In this document: in pieces, positions 26,211 to 35,391 of the stretch
How positions within the stretch are numbered: position 1 is the first letter of the stretch
Layout of the letters: each line of letters opens with the position of its first letter
DNA from: Curvibacter gracilis ATCC BAA-807
Lineage (GTDB): Bacteria; Pseudomonadota; Gammaproteobacteria; Burkholderiales; Burkholderiaceae_C
Assembly (NCBI RefSeq): GCF_000518645.1
Contig: NZ_KI912466.1
Location: 609,093-673,092 of the forward strand
DNA length: 64,000 nt
Direction: 5' to 3'
Position numbers and translations under genes: made by a program
The notes under the pieces: generated by a model
What the model saw: the letters and a program-made list of their open reading frames with translations, nothing else
Databases searched by the model: none
What the model was told of the DNA's origin: nothing

Positions 26211-27875
26211 TCAATCAGCGCTGTAGATATCCACCTGCCGGGTCTCGGGCACAAACACCAGGCCGATGGCCAGGGTGGCCGCGGCGATCACCACCGGGTA
26301 CCACAGCCCGTGGAACATGTTGCCGTTCTGCGCCACCATGGCAAAGCTGATGGTGGGCAGCAGACCGCCGAACCAGCCGTTGCCCACGTGGTAGGGCAGG
26401 CTCATCGAGGTGTAGCGGATGCGGGTCGGAAACAGCTCGACCAGCATGGCCGCAATGGGTGCGTAGACCATGGTCACGTAGATCACCAGCAGGGTCAGGA
26501 TGAGCACGATGGTCACGTGGTCCACCTTGGCGGGGTCGGCCTGGGTCGGGTAGCCCGCCGCCTTCAGGGCCTCGCCCACCTGCTTCTTGAAGGCGGCGAT
26601 GGCGCGAAAGCTCTCGTCGTCGAACTTGTGGTTGACCACCCGCCCCACCGGGGCTGGGATGTCCTGCTCGCCGATGCGCACCCGGGCCGGGCCGCCGGCC
26701 GCCGACACCTGGTTGGAGTAGCTCACCGCGTTCTGGGCCAGAAAGCGCTTGGCGATGTCGCAGGAGCGGTAGAAGTCGATCTCGCGCGCCACCGGGTTGC
26801 CCTGGAAGGAGCAATCCCCCGCGGCGGCGATCACCACGATCTGGTTGCGCGCCTGGGCCGCCGCCAAATCGGGGTTGGCGGCCTGGGTCAGCGCCTTGAA
26901 GAGGGGAAAGTAACTCACGGTGGCCAACAGCAGGCCGGCCAGGATGATGGGCTTGCGCCCGATGCGGTCGGACAGCGTGCCGAACACGATGAAGAAGGGC
27001 GTGCCCAGCAGCAGGGCCACGGCGGTCAGGATGTTGGCGGTCGAGCCGTCCACCCGCAGCACATTGGTCAGGAAGAAAGGCGCATAGAACTGCCCCGTGT
27101 ACCAGACCACGGCCTGCCCGGCCACCAGGCCGAACAGGGCCAGCAGCACCACGCGCAGGTTCTTCCAGCGGCCGAAGGATTCGGTCAGCGGCGCCTTGGA
27201 AGTCTTTCCCTCGGCCTTCATCTGCTTGAAGGCGGGCGACTCGTTCATCGACAGGCGGATGAACACCGACACCCCCAGCAGCAGGATGGAGACCAGAAAG
27301 GGAATGCGCCAGCCCCACTCGGCAAAGGCGGCCTCCCCCACCAGGCTGCGCACGCCCAGGATGACCACCAGCGACAGGAACAGACCCAGCGTGGCGGTGG
27401 TCTGGATCCAGGCCGTGTAGGCGCCGCGCCGCCCGGGCGGCGAATGCTCGGCCACATAGGTGGCCGCCCCGCCATACTCACCGCCCAGAGCCAGGCCCTG
27501 CAACATGCGCAAGGCCACCAGGATCACCGGCGCCGCCAGCCCGACGGTGGCATACGAGGGCAGGATGCCCACGATGAAGGTGGACATGCCCATGATCAGG
27601 ATGGTGACCAGGAAGGTGTACTTGCGCCCGATCATGTCGCCCAGCCGCCCGAACACCAGGGCCCCGAACGGCCGCACGATGAAGCCGGCCGCAAAGGCCA
27701 GCAGGGCGAAGATGAAGGCCGAACTCGGGTCCAGCCCCGAGAAGAACTGCTGCGCGATGATGCCGGCCAGCGATCCGTACAGGTAGAAGTCGTACCACTC
27801 GAAGACCGTTCCGAGTGAGGACGCGACGATGACACGGCGCTCCTCGGGCGTCATGGGGCGTGCAGAGGCTGCCAT
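26211..27875 (-). CDS. MFS transporter of the metabolite:H+ symporter (MHS) type with a large extramembrane insert
   Basis: The 554-residue protein has 12 hydrophobic helices and MHS motifs: [15 protein letters not shown] at the start, [18 protein letters not shown] (the loop 2-3 motif), [14 protein letters not shown] and [11 protein letters not shown] (loop 8-9). Relatives take up dicarboxylates, betaine or alpha-ketoglutarate. Unusually, about 115 residues (near 330-445) with two Cys residues (GDCSFQ, YRSCDIA) are inserted before the last two or three helices, making it some 100 residues longer than standard MHS carriers. GGAGAC precedes the ATG. Monocistronic, divergent from yjcH-actP; substrate unknown. 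Confidence 0.88.
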   Translation of the reverse strand: MAASARPMTPEERRVIVASSLGTVFEWYDFYLYGSLAGIIAQQFFSGLDPSSAFIFALLAFAAGFIVRPFGALVFGRLGDMIGRKYTFLVTILIMGMSTFIVGILPSYATVGLAAPVILVALRMLQGLALGGEYGGAATYVAEHSPPGRRGAYTAWIQTTATLGLFLSLVVILGVRSLVGEAAFAEWGWRIPFLVSILLLGVSVFIRLSMNESPAFKQMKAEGKTSKAPLTESFGRWKNLRVVLLALFGLVAGQAVVWYTGQFYAPFFLTNVLRVDGSTANILTAVALLLGTPFFIVFGTLSDRIGRKPIILAGLLLATVSYFPLFKALTQAANPDLAAAQARNQIVVIAAAGDCSFQGNPVAREIDFYRSCDIAKRFLAQNAVSYSNQVSAAGGPARVRIGEQDIPAPVGRVVNHKFDDESFRAIAAFKKQVGEALKAAGYPTQADPAKVDHVTIVLILTLLVIYVTMVYAPIAAMLVELFPTRIRYTSMSLPYHVGNGWFGGLLPTISFAMVAQNGNMFHGLWYPVVIAAATLAIGLVFVPETRQVDIYSAD

Positions 27876-27988
27876 GGTTTGTCTCCAATCGTGGGGTGCA
27901 GCGTGCCCTGCTTGGGCACTTGCAGCCACTATCAGAAGCTTCTCTGACCGAACCCTGACAAACAGGCTCAGGACATGCCCTGATGCAA

Positions 27989-28015
27989 GGGTAAACACGG
28001 GTCAGGGGTTTACCC
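27989..28015. promoter_or_regulatory. Operator-like inverted repeat GGGTAAAC-N11-GTTTACCC
   Basis: Perfect 8-bp arms with centres 19 bp apart, close to two helical turns, as expected for a dimeric helix-turn-helix regulator. Located in the MFS/actP divergent region. The binding protein is unknown. Confidence 0.5.
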
Positions 28016-28038
28016 GATCCCCATGCCGCCTGTCGCCG

Positions 28039-28067
28039 GCTGAACGGTCGATCTCATACCGTTCAGC
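28039..28067. promoter_or_regulatory. Operator-like inverted repeat GCTGAACGGT-N9-ACCGTTCAGC
   Basis: Perfect 10-bp arms around a 9-base spacer in the same divergent region. It could be a protein site or an RNA hairpin; the A/T-rich spacer and lack of a U-tract favour a protein site. Confidence 0.55.
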
Positions 28068-28249
28068 GCGCCAGAACACCGCTGGAACCCGCATGGCGCT
28101 TGGGTTTGCGGATTTTCAGGCTTCGCCCGACGGGCCTGCCTTATCGCTGGCTTACGTAAGCAGTTGGTCAGGGAGGCTACCCAGAATTGTTTCGTGGCCG
28201 GTGGCTTTCGGGCCACGTCCTGCATCCATTCCACCAACTGGAGAGAGAC

Positions 28250-28558
28250 ATGAGCGACCCCGTTGTCGACAAGATAAAAACCCACCCGAAGTACCTGGAA
28301 CTGCGCCGCAAGCGCAATGGCCTGGGCGTCCTGCTGACCATCCTGATGCTGGTCGTCTACTACGGCTACATCGGCCTGATCGCCTTTGACAAGGCCTTCC
28401 TGGCCCAGCCCATCGGCGCCGGCGTGACCACGCTGGGTATTCCGATCGGCATGGGCGTGATCATTTTCACCATCGTCATCACGGGCATCTACGTGAAGCG
28501 CGCCAACGGTGAGTTCGATCAACTGACCAAGGACATCCTGAAGGACGCCACAAAATGA
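28250..28558 (+). CDS. yjcH: YjcH-like DUF485 membrane protein
   Basis: The 102-residue protein has two transmembrane helices (about 25-47 and 60-85) and the DUF485 pattern: [30 protein letters not shown] and [17 protein letters not shown]485 proteins are encoded next to the acetate symporter ActP and are thought to assist it. GGAGAGAG lies before the ATG at 28250; the stop overlaps the actP start (ATGA). Confidence 0.92.
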   Translation: MSDPVVDKIKTHPKYLELRRKRNGLGVLLTILMLVVYYGYIGLIAFDKAFLAQPIGAGVTTLGIPIGMGVIIFTIVITGIYVKRANGEFDQLTKDILKDATK

Positions 28559-30285
28559 AAAAGCAACTCCAATTCGCGCTGGCGGCCGCGCTGGCACTGG
28601 CGGCCACGGGCTCGGCCCTGGCCGCAGGCGGTGACGTGGGTGAGGCGGCCAAACAGGCCACCAACTGGACCGCCATCATCATGTTCGGCGCCTTTGTGGC
28701 GGGCACGCTCTGGATCACCAAGTGGGCGGCAGCCAAGACCAAGTCGGCCTCTGACTTCTACACCGCGGGTGGCGGCATCACCGGCTTCCAGAACGGCCTG
28801 GCGATTGCGGGCGACTACATGTCGGCCGCTTCGTTCCTGGGCATTTCGGCAGCCGTGATGGCCACCGGCTATGACGGTCTGATCTACTCCATCGGCTTTC
28901 TGGTGGGCTGGCCCATCATCACCTTCCTGATGGCCGAGCGCCTGCGCAACCTGGGCAAGTTCACCTTTGCCGACGTGGCCGGGTACCGCTTCCAGCAGAC
29001 CCCGATCCGCGCCTTCGCGGCCTCGGGCACCCTGGTGGTGGTGGCCTTCTACCTGATCGCCCAGATGGTGGGTGCCGGCCAACTGATCAAGCTGCTGTTC
29101 GGCCTGGACTACTGGCTGGCCGTGGTGATCGTGGGCGCGCTGATGATGGTCTACGTGCTGTTCGGCGGCATGACCGCCACCACCTGGGTGCAGATCATCA
29201 AGGCCTGCATGCTGCTGGCCGGTGTGAGCTTCATGGCCTTCATGGTGCTGGCCAAGTTCGGCTTCAGCCCGGAAGCCCTGTTTGCCGAAGGCGTGAAGGT
29301 GAAGACCGCGATCGCAGCCAACGCAGGCAAGTCGCCTGACGAGGCGGCCAAGATCGGTCTGTCGTTGATGGGCCCCGGCGGCTTCATCAAGGACCCGATC
29401 TCGGCCATCTCCTTCGGCATGGCGCTGATGTTCGGTACCGCCGGCCTGCCCCACATCCTGATGCGCTTCTTCACCGTGCCCGATGCCAAGGAAGCCCGCA
29501 AGTCGGTGCTGTGGGCCACCACCTGGATCGGCTACTTCTACGTGCTGATCTTCATCATCGGCTTCGGCGCCACCACCCTGGTGCTGACCAACCCTGAAAT
29601 GGCCGACGTGGCCAAGGGCGTGATCAAGGGCGGCGCCGGTACCGCCAACATGGCCGCTGTGCTGGTGGCCAAGTCGGTCGGCGGCGACGTGTTCTACGGC
29701 TTCATCTCGGCCGTGGCCTTCGCCACCATCCTGGCCGTGGTGGCCGGTCTGACGCTGTCGGGTGCCTCGGCCGTGTCGCACGACCTGTACGCCACCGTGT
29801 TCAAGAACGGCAAGGCCGACAGCGCCTCCGAGCTGAAGGTGTCGCGCGCCACCACCGTGGCCCTGGGCATCGTCGCCGTGGTGCTGGGCATCGCCTTCGA
29901 GAAGCAGAACATCGCCTTCATGGTGTCGCTGGCCTTCGCGATTGCCGCCTCGGCCAACTTCCCGGTGCTGTTCCTGTCGGTGCTCTGGAAGGACTGCACC
30001 ACCAAGGGTGCCGTGATCGGCGGCTTCCTGGGCCTGATCTCCTCGGTGGGCCTGACCATCGTGTCGCCCTCGGTGTGGGAAGCCACGCTGGGCTACCCCA
30101 AGGGCTCGGCCTGGTTCCCGTACTCGTCGCCGGCCCTGTTCTCGATGGCCATCGGCTTCTTCGGTGTGTGGCTGTTCTCGGTGCTGGACCGCAGCGCCCA
30201 GGCCACCAAGGAACGTGCTGCCTTCGCTTCGCAGCAGGTGCGCTCGGAAACCGGCCTGGGTGCCTCCGGCGCCTCGGGTCACTGA
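28555..30285 (+). CDS. actP: Cation/acetate symporter ActP
   Basis: The 576-residue sodium:solute symporter starts with a cleavable-looking signal ([23 protein letters not shown]) as ActP does. It has 13 helices with the family segments [33 protein letters not shown] (residues 64-96), [31 protein letters not shown] and [14 protein letters not shown]. It imports acetate and short-chain monocarboxylates with sodium ions. Translationally coupled to yjcH and followed by a strong terminator. Confidence 0.95.
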   Translation: MKKQLQFALAAALALAATGSALAAGGDVGEAAKQATNWTAIIMFGAFVAGTLWITKWAAAKTKSASDFYTAGGGITGFQNGLAIAGDYMSAASFLGISAAVMATGYDGLIYSIGFLVGWPIITFLMAERLRNLGKFTFADVAGYRFQQTPIRAFAASGTLVVVAFYLIAQMVGAGQLIKLLFGLDYWLAVVIVGALMMVYVLFGGMTATTWVQIIKACMLLAGVSFMAFMVLAKFGFSPEALFAEGVKVKTAIAANAGKSPDEAAKIGLSLMGPGGFIKDPISAISFGMALMFGTAGLPHILMRFFTVPDAKEARKSVLWATTWIGYFYVLIFIIGFGATTLVLTNPEMADVAKGVIKGGAGTANMAAVLVAKSVGGDVFYGFISAVAFATILAVVAGLTLSGASAVSHDLYATVFKNGKADSASELKVSRATTVALGIVAVVLGIAFEKQNIAFMVSLAFAIAASANFPVLFLSVLWKDCTTKGAVIGGFLGLISSVGLTIVSPSVWEATLGYPKGSAWFPYSSPALFSMAIGFFGVWLFSVLDRSAQATKERAAFASQQVRSETGLGASGASGH

Positions 30286-30328
30286 GCCGGAATCGGGTCG
30301 CCCTGACGCGACCCGTCTCCCACCCCTG

Positions 30329-30360
30329 AAAAAACCGGGCCTAGGCCCGGTTTTTCTTTT
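30329..30360. terminator. Bidirectional intrinsic terminator shared by actP and the convergent exonuclease operon
   Basis: CCGGGCC-TA-GGCCCGG forms a 7-bp GC stem flanked by six A on the left and a T-rich run on the right, so it can terminate transcription from either side. It lies 43 bases after actP and 15 bases after the minus-strand stop. Confidence 0.93.
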
Positions 30361-30375
30361 TGTGCGCTGCGGGCG

Positions 30376-31041
30376 TTAGCCGCTCTTCAGCGCCCGCAGC
30401 TTGATGAAGGCCAGGCCCGCCATCACCGCGTCATTGATGGCGTCGTGGGCATCGCGCAGCGGCAGCTGCAGATCGGCCATCAGGGTGGCAAAGCGCAGGT
30501 CGATGTCGGCGTTGTCGTGCTGCTGGTAGGGCGGCAGCTGGCGGAACTTGTGGTCGTAGTAGAGCGCCGACACCTCGATCTTGGGCTGCGGCAAAGGCTG
30601 GCCCAGCAGGGGCCGTACCACGCGGTTGAGCATGGCCACATCGAACTCCAGAAAGTAGCCCACCAGCGGGCGCGGCCCGATGAAGTGCAGCAGCCGGCGC
30701 ACGGCCTCGTCGGCGGGCAGGCCTTCGGCCACGTCGCGCTCGCGCAGGCGGTGGATGCGCACGCTCTCGGCCGAGACGCCGCGCTCGGGGCGCACCAGCA
30801 GTTCCAGCCGCTCGCTGGTCATGAGGCGGTCGCCCACGATGCGCACGGCGCCGATGGACACGATCTCGTCGCTGCGCACATTGAGGCCGGTGGTCTCGCA
30901 GTCGAGAGACACCCATTCATCGGGCGGCGGCTCGTCGAACAGAAAGGCAAACGAGGGGTCGGCCAGGCGGCGCAAGGCCCAGTCACGGCGCAGGCGTTGC
31001 AACCAGCGGTTGGCCACAGAGGGCAATGGCAGGGTGCTCAT
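30376..31041 (-). CDS. DnaQ-like 3'-5' exonuclease (DEDDh)
   Basis: The 221-residue protein has the exonuclease motifs SLDCETTGLN (Exo I, D and E near 45), VGYFLEFDVAMLNRV (Exo II) and DAHDAINDAVM (Exo III with the catalytic His). It resembles the stand-alone DnaQ-like proteins encoded beside DUF294/CBS proteins in acetate-symporter loci rather than the polymerase III epsilon subunit. Its start overlaps the DUF294 gene stop (ATGA), so the two are co-translated. Substrate unknown. Confidence 0.9.
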   Translation of the reverse strand: MSTLPLPSVANRWLQRLRRDWALRRLADPSFAFLFDEPPPDEWVSLDCETTGLNVRSDEIVSIGAVRIVGDRLMTSERLELLVRPERGVSAESVRIHRLRERDVAEGLPADEAVRRLLHFIGPRPLVGYFLEFDVAMLNRVVRPLLGQPLPQPKIEVSALYYDHKFRQLPPYQQHDNADIDLRFATLMADLQLPLRDAHDAINDAVMAGLAFIKLRALKSG

Positions 31042-32867
31042 GACAGGGCGTCCAGGCGGAAACGGTGGCGCAGCTGCACCTTGAAGCGCTTGACCACACT
31101 GAGCGAATCCTTGAGCAGGTCGCGGTCCAGAGCGCTGAGCTGCGCAAAGTCGACCGCGCCGGTGACCGGCCGTTTCAGGTCGATCTCGGCCAGGCCGGCC
31201 TTGAGCTTGAGGCCCATGAACACCTGCAGGCTGTCGGTCAGTTCGGCGGCCGTGTCGGCACTCAGGGCGCCGACAGCCACCAGGGCGGCGATGCGGCCGC
31301 TGGTGCTGGTCTCGGCGATGCGGTGGGCCAGCGCCAGACTGCGCACCCCGTGCACCAGCGGAAAAATGCCTTCTTTCTTGAGGTTGAGCTGGCGCCCATC
31401 CTCACCCAGCGAGAACAGGCGGTGCAGCCAGCCGCTGGCGGATTCGCCGAAGGCGTCCAGCGCCGAGGCAAAGCGGCTCAGCATGGCCTCGTTGTCCAGC
31501 GACAGGGCCTGCACCTGCTCCTGCACCCGGGTCAAAAGCTGGGCATCGCCACACACCGCGTGGGCGTCCATGAAGATGGCCAGCTTCATGAGCTTGTCGG
31601 CATCGGGCACCAGCAGCCAGTCGCGGGCGCGCTGGCTGAATTCGCTGACGCTGCCACGCCAATCGGGGTTGCTCAGCATGATGTGGCCCGGGCATTCGGG
31701 GTAACCGAATCGGCTCAGGGCCGCCGAGAAACGCTCGCACAGGGCCTGCAGGTCGGCCGGCGGCACATAGCCGTCGCGCAGCACCAGGGCGTTGTCCTGA
31801 TCGGTCTTGAGCAACTGCTCGCCGCGGCCCTCGCTGCCCATCACGAACAGGCAGCTGTTGGCCACCAGGTCGGGCGGCGCCAGCATGTCCCAGGCACGTT
31901 CGAACAGGCGCAGGTTGAGCTGCTGCACCAGGCGCGCAATCAGCCCCACCCGGGTGCCGCCGCGCGACAACAGGCCGATCATGCGGTTGATCTGGGCGGC
32001 CGCCTGCTCCAGGCCGGCCAGATCGCGGGCCTGCTCGATCTGCACCGTGATGAGGTGCGAGTGGTTGCCCAGGAAGCTGAACAGGTCCAGGGCCTCCAGG
32101 ATGCCGCGCACCTCGCCGCCTTCGGCCACCACCACACGGTGCACCCGGCTGCGCAGCATCAAGGCCATGGCGTCGCCCAGCAGATCGCCCGGGCGCACGG
32201 TGACCAGCTGGTAGCTGGCCAGCTCCCCCACGGCCAACTGGTCGAGCGGGCGGCCGTCGAGCACGGCGCGCTGCAAGGCGGTGGCGGTGAAGATGCCCAG
32301 CCGGGGCGGGTCGCTGCGGCTGTCGCGCACCAGCACGTTGGAGGTCTTTTCGGTCTGGAAGCGGCGCACCACCGTGACGATGTCGGTGTCGGCCTCCACC
32401 GTGGGAGCCGGGCGCACAAAGGCCTCGTCGACCCGCGCCATGGTGAGCGAGTGCAGTTCGTGGCTGCCCTGGCGCTGGGCCAGGGTGCTGAGCTTGTTGC
32501 TGAGGTCAGAGAACAGCAGGGCCCCAAAGGTGGCGTTCGAGGCGATCAGCTCGTTGACGGCCTGGTGCGCCAGCTGGTAGGCCACCACCTCTTCAGAGGC
32601 CACGAAACGGTGGCTGACGCGGCCAGCCACCAGGCCCCGGCCATCAAAGCAGTCGTCGGGGCCATAACTGCCGATGACCTCCTCGCCATCGAGCTGGGTC
32701 ACATAGCCCTTGATGATGACGAACAGGTGGGTGGGCGCCGAGCCCACCTCGAGGATGGGGGTGCCGGCGCGAAAGTAGGCCACATCGACACTGTTGCGGA
32801 CCAGACGCTGCTCGTCGGGGTTCAGGCAGTCGAATGGCGAGGCCGAGAAATTGAAGGCGTTGGGCAT
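31038..32867 (-). CDS. Putative signalling protein: cyclic-nucleotide-binding, CBS pair and DUF294 nucleotidyltransferase-like domains
   Basis: The 609-residue protein has, in order, a cNMP-binding-like domain (about 10-130, with HLFVIIKGYVTQLDGE), two CBS repeats (about 150-275), a DUF294 nucleotidyltransferase-like domain with VMGSEGRGEQLLKTDQDNALV (near 345-365), and the DUF294 C-terminal helical substrate domain. GlnD/GlnE-like chemistry is suspected for the family but not shown. Domain make-up suggests an adenylate/cNMP-sensing regulator. It is encoded with a DnaQ-like exonuclease and faces actP; this neighbourhood recurs in proteobacteria, from memory. Confidence 0.9.
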   Translation of the reverse strand: MPNAFNFSASPFDCLNPDEQRLVRNSVDVAYFRAGTPILEVGSAPTHLFVIIKGYVTQLDGEEVIGSYGPDDCFDGRGLVAGRVSHRFVASEEVVAYQLAHQAVNELIASNATFGALLFSDLSNKLSTLAQRQGSHELHSLTMARVDEAFVRPAPTVEADTDIVTVVRRFQTEKTSNVLVRDSRSDPPRLGIFTATALQRAVLDGRPLDQLAVGELASYQLVTVRPGDLLGDAMALMLRSRVHRVVVAEGGEVRGILEALDLFSFLGNHSHLITVQIEQARDLAGLEQAAAQINRMIGLLSRGGTRVGLIARLVQQLNLRLFERAWDMLAPPDLVANSCLFVMGSEGRGEQLLKTDQDNALVLRDGYVPPADLQALCERFSAALSRFGYPECPGHIMLSNPDWRGSVSEFSQRARDWLLVPDADKLMKLAIFMDAHAVCGDAQLLTRVQEQVQALSLDNEAMLSRFASALDAFGESASGWLHRLFSLGEDGRQLNLKKEGIFPLVHGVRSLALAHRIAETSTSGRIAALVAVGALSADTAAELTDSLQVFMGLKLKAGLAEIDLKRPVTGAVDFAQLSALDRDLLKDSLSVVKRFKVQLRHRFRLDALS

Positions 32868-32962
32868 CGCTTGTCTCCGATCAGGGGCCGCGGCGCCGAG
32901 GCGGGCTGCGGTGTTGTCGAGAGATTGTCGCGCCGCCCAGGGCGCCGCGACTTGACCCAGGT

Positions 32963-33607
32963 TCAGCTTTGGAGGTCCTGCTTGAGTCCGTTCGTCACCT
33001 GGGGCACCGTGTCCCAGTGCTCATCCAGCCAGGGATCACCGGCCAGGCAGGCCCTGAGCAAAGGCAAGGCGTCCAGCCCCCAGAACACGCGGCCGTCGAC
33101 CACCCAGGTCGGAACGCCAAAGGCCCCGGCGGCCAGCGCCTCTTGCGTGTTCTGGCGCAACCGGGCCCGCACTGCTTCGGAACCTGGTTCGTGGCGCAAA
33201 GTCAGGCGCTGCTGCAAGGCCTGCAGGCGTTCGGGGTCCAGCGCATCCTGGCCGCCGTGCCAGACATGGCGCATCACCTCGCGCGCCACATGGCGGCTGA
33301 TGCAGCCGTCCACGCTGGTGGCCAGGGCCAGGCCCAGCAAGGGCACGGGCGAGAAGGGGTGCTGCGCCGGCATCTGCAGGCCCACGCCCAGGCTGTGCCC
33401 CAACCAGGCCACGTGGCGGTAGGTCCAGTCTCGCTTGGGCGCGATGCCTGCCGGCCCACCGTGGCCGTATTGCTTGACCAGGGCCCCCAGCAGCACGGGC
33501 TTGTAGCTCACGTGGTAGCTCAGGCCCTGCAGGGCCTGGGGCAGTTGCTCCAGCGCCAGCCAGGCATAGGGCGACACGAAGTCGAGGTAGAAGTCGATGT
33601 GTTTCAT
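32963..33607 (-). CDS. 2-hydroxychromene-2-carboxylate isomerase / DsbA-like fold protein
   Basis: The 214-residue thioredoxin-fold protein begins MKHIDFYLDFVSPYAWLALEQ, the conserved SP-containing start of the HCCA isomerase (kappa-class GST-like) family; FGVPTWVVDGRVFWGLD near the C-terminus is the second hallmark. Family members isomerise hydroxychromene carboxylate in naphthalene breakdown using glutathione. No other naphthalene genes are present here, so the true substrate is open. Confidence 0.87.
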   Translation of the reverse strand: MKHIDFYLDFVSPYAWLALEQLPQALQGLSYHVSYKPVLLGALVKQYGHGGPAGIAPKRDWTYRHVAWLGHSLGVGLQMPAQHPFSPVPLLGLALATSVDGCISRHVAREVMRHVWHGGQDALDPERLQALQQRLTLRHEPGSEAVRARLRQNTQEALAAGAFGVPTWVVDGRVFWGLDALPLLRACLAGDPWLDEHWDTVPQVTNGLKQDLQS

Positions 33608-33634
33608 GCTGTGCTGAGGCCAAGAGGTAGGGGC

Positions 33635-33874
33635 TCAGGCCTGGGGCTCGCGCACCAGGCCGCTGCGCAGCAGGACCTGGCGCCAGACGCTGCGCTTGTA
33701 GCCGTCGGAGGCGCCGCTCCAGGCGCGCAGCTCGTCCAGCGTGCGGTAGCAGCCCTGGCACAGGCTGCGGTCGGCCGTCATGCGGCACACCGAGACACAG
33801 GGCGAGGGCACGTTGTCCTCGGCCGCCATGGCGGCCTCGGCCTTGGCGGCCAGCAGCTCGAGCGTGGAACTCAT
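33635..33874 (-). CDS. DUF1289 small cysteine-rich protein
   Basis: The 79-residue protein carries PSPCVSVCRM...LCQGCYRTLDELRAW, the four-Cys DUF1289 motif, which may bind Fe-S or zinc. Function unknown. The start overlaps the YbaK-like gene stop (ATGA), and the HCCA isomerase gene follows 27 bases later. Confidence 0.88.
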   Translation of the reverse strand: MSSTLELLAAKAEAAMAAEDNVPSPCVSVCRMTADRSLCQGCYRTLDELRAWSGASDGYKRSVWRQVLLRSGLVREPQA

Positions 33875-34377
33875 GGCGCCGGGGCCTGGGCCACATCGGC
33901 CACCGGGGCGCCACCCGTCAGCGATTCGAGATCCTGTGGGCGCAGACGGAACACGCCATTGGGGTGCCCGGCCGCGGCCCAGACCTCTTCGAAGCGGAAC
34001 AGATCGCGGTCGATCAGGGTCACGGGGGGGTTGAGGTGGCCCACGGGCGACACGCCGCCGATGGCAAAGCCGGTGCTGGCGCGCACGAAATCGGCGTCGG
34101 CCCGGCCGGTCTTGCCCACCAGGGCGTCGACCTTTTTCTCGTCCACCCGGCGGTCGCCCGAGGCGATCACCAGCACGGCGAGGTTGTCGCTCTTGCGCTT
34201 GAAGATGATGCTCTTGGCGATCTGGCCCACGGCCACGCCCAGGGTGTCGGCGGCCTCTTGCGCCGTGCGGCAGGATTCGCCCAGCATTTGCGGGGCATGG
34301 GGATGGCCCTTGGCCTGCAGCGCAGCGGCCACGCGCTGCACGCCATCAGGCAGGGGTTTCAATTCGGCACCACACAT
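33871..34377 (-). CDS. YbaK/EbsC family aminoacyl-tRNA deacylase-like protein
   Basis: The 168-residue protein has the INS/YbaK fold: QIAKSIIFKRKSDNLAVLVIASGDRRVDEKKV (catalytic-lysine region near 70) and ADADFVRASTGFAIGGVSPVGH. Family members clear mischarged tRNAs such as Cys- or Ala-tRNA(Pro); this subtype (ProXp-ala/YeaK-like or YbaK) cannot be resolved. ATG 34377 with GAGGA upstream is preferred, although starts at 34401 and further upstream are possible. Confidence 0.86.
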   Translation of the reverse strand: MCGAELKPLPDGVQRVAAALQAKGHPHAPQMLGESCRTAQEAADTLGVAVGQIAKSIIFKRKSDNLAVLVIASGDRRVDEKKVDALVGKTGRADADFVRASTGFAIGGVSPVGHLNPPVTLIDRDLFRFEEVWAAAGHPNGVFRLRPQDLESLTGGAPVADVAQAPAP

Positions 34378-34449
34378 GGTTCTGGCTTCCTCAGGGTTCA
34401 TCACGGCCAGCATTGTGCCGCTGTCGCGATGTCCAGGCACCCGCAGGGT

Positions 34450-35358
34450 TCAAGCCGAGCGTTTATTGAGGATGGCCTTGCCGGCGCGCGAACCGGTGGG
34501 TCGGCCCAGGTGGCGGCTGATGAAGTCGCCCGCGTCGATGAGGGCATCGAGGTCGATGCCGGTGTCGATGCCCATGCCGTGCAGCATGTAGACCACGTCT
34601 TCGGTGGCCACATTGCCGGTGGCGCCCTTGGCATAGGGGCAGCCGCCCAGGCCGGCCACCGAGGTGTCGTACTGCCACACCCCCATCTGCAGTGTGGCCA
34701 GGGTGTTGGCCAGGGCCTGGCCGTAGGTGTCATGGAAGTGGCCCGACACGTCATCGAGCGCGTACACCTGCAGGGCGGCCTCCATGGCGCGCTGCACCTT
34801 GAGCGGCGTGCCCACGCCGATGGTGTCGGCCACGCCCACGTGCTGCACGCCGATGTCTTTCATGAGCCGGGCCACCTGGGTCACGCGCTCAGGGGCGATG
34901 TCGCCCTCATAGGGGCAGCCCACGGTGCACGAGATGGCGCCCCGCACGCGGATGCCGGCGGCCAGCGCCGCGGCCACCACGGGCGCGAAGCGCTCGATGC
35001 TCTCGGCGATCGAGCAGTTGATGTTGCGCTGACTGAAGGCCTCGCTGGCGGCGCCGAACACCACGATCTCGTCGGGCCGCGACAGCACCGCCGCCTCATA
35101 GCCCTTGAGGTTGGGCGTGAGCACCGAGTACTGCACCCCGGCGCGGCGCTGCAGGCCCGCCATGACCTCGGCGTTGTCGCCCATCTGCGGCACCCACTTG
35201 GGGCTGACGAAGCTGGTGACCTCGATGTGCGTGAGGCCGGCGTCCTGCAGGCGGTGCACCAGGCCGATCTTGACCTCGGCAGGCACGGGCTGTTTTTCGT
35301 TCTGCAGGCCGTCACGGGGGCCGACCTCGACCAGTTTGACGCGGGTGGGCAGTGTCAT
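34450..35358 (-). CDS. liuE: Hydroxymethylglutaryl-CoA lyase
   Basis: The 302-residue TIM-barrel enzyme starts with VKLVEVGPRDGLQNEKQ (substrate Arg and Asp). It has VTSFVSPKWVPQMGD, the metal ligands HFHDTYGQALAN, and the signature GGCPYAKGATGNVATED with the catalytic Cys. It splits HMG-CoA to acetyl-CoA and acetoacetate, the final step of leucine degradation. The gene lies downstream of liuD and liuC in the minus-strand leucine block. Confidence 0.95.
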   Translation of the reverse strand: MTLPTRVKLVEVGPRDGLQNEKQPVPAEVKIGLVHRLQDAGLTHIEVTSFVSPKWVPQMGDNAEVMAGLQRRAGVQYSVLTPNLKGYEAAVLSRPDEIVVFGAASEAFSQRNINCSIAESIERFAPVVAAALAAGIRVRGAISCTVGCPYEGDIAPERVTQVARLMKDIGVQHVGVADTIGVGTPLKVQRAMEAALQVYALDDVSGHFHDTYGQALANTLATLQMGVWQYDTSVAGLGGCPYAKGATGNVATEDVVYMLHGMGIDTGIDLDALIDAGDFISRHLGRPTGSRAGKAILNKRSA

Positions 35359-35391
35359 GGGGGTGTCTCCGGAGATGAGTACGCGCCGGCT

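Larger units (their letters stand above)
27876..28249. promoter_or_regulatory. 374-base divergent control region between the MFS gene and yjcH-actP
   Basis: No gene is present. It is rich in dyad symmetry: TCAGA-N6-TCTGA (27932-27947), GGGTAAAC-N11-GTTTACCC (27989-28015), GCTGAACGGT-N9-ACCGTTCAGC (28039-28067), the 12-bp palindrome GCTTACGTAAGC (28150-28161), and a leader hairpin CGTGGCC/GGCCACG (28193-28217). I do not see a convincing sigma-70 promoter by eye. Multiple operators for acetate or carbon control are likely. Confidence 0.55.

Noticed and set aside
31065..33422. Plus-strand open frame of 785 codons over the DUF294 gene
   Set aside because: Antisense shadow; the minus-strand product has clear cNMP, CBS and DUF294 motifs.
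32963..33607. Naphthalene degradation cluster (from the HCCA isomerase)
   Set aside because: No dioxygenase or other aromatic genes occur nearby; the isomerase family is broad.
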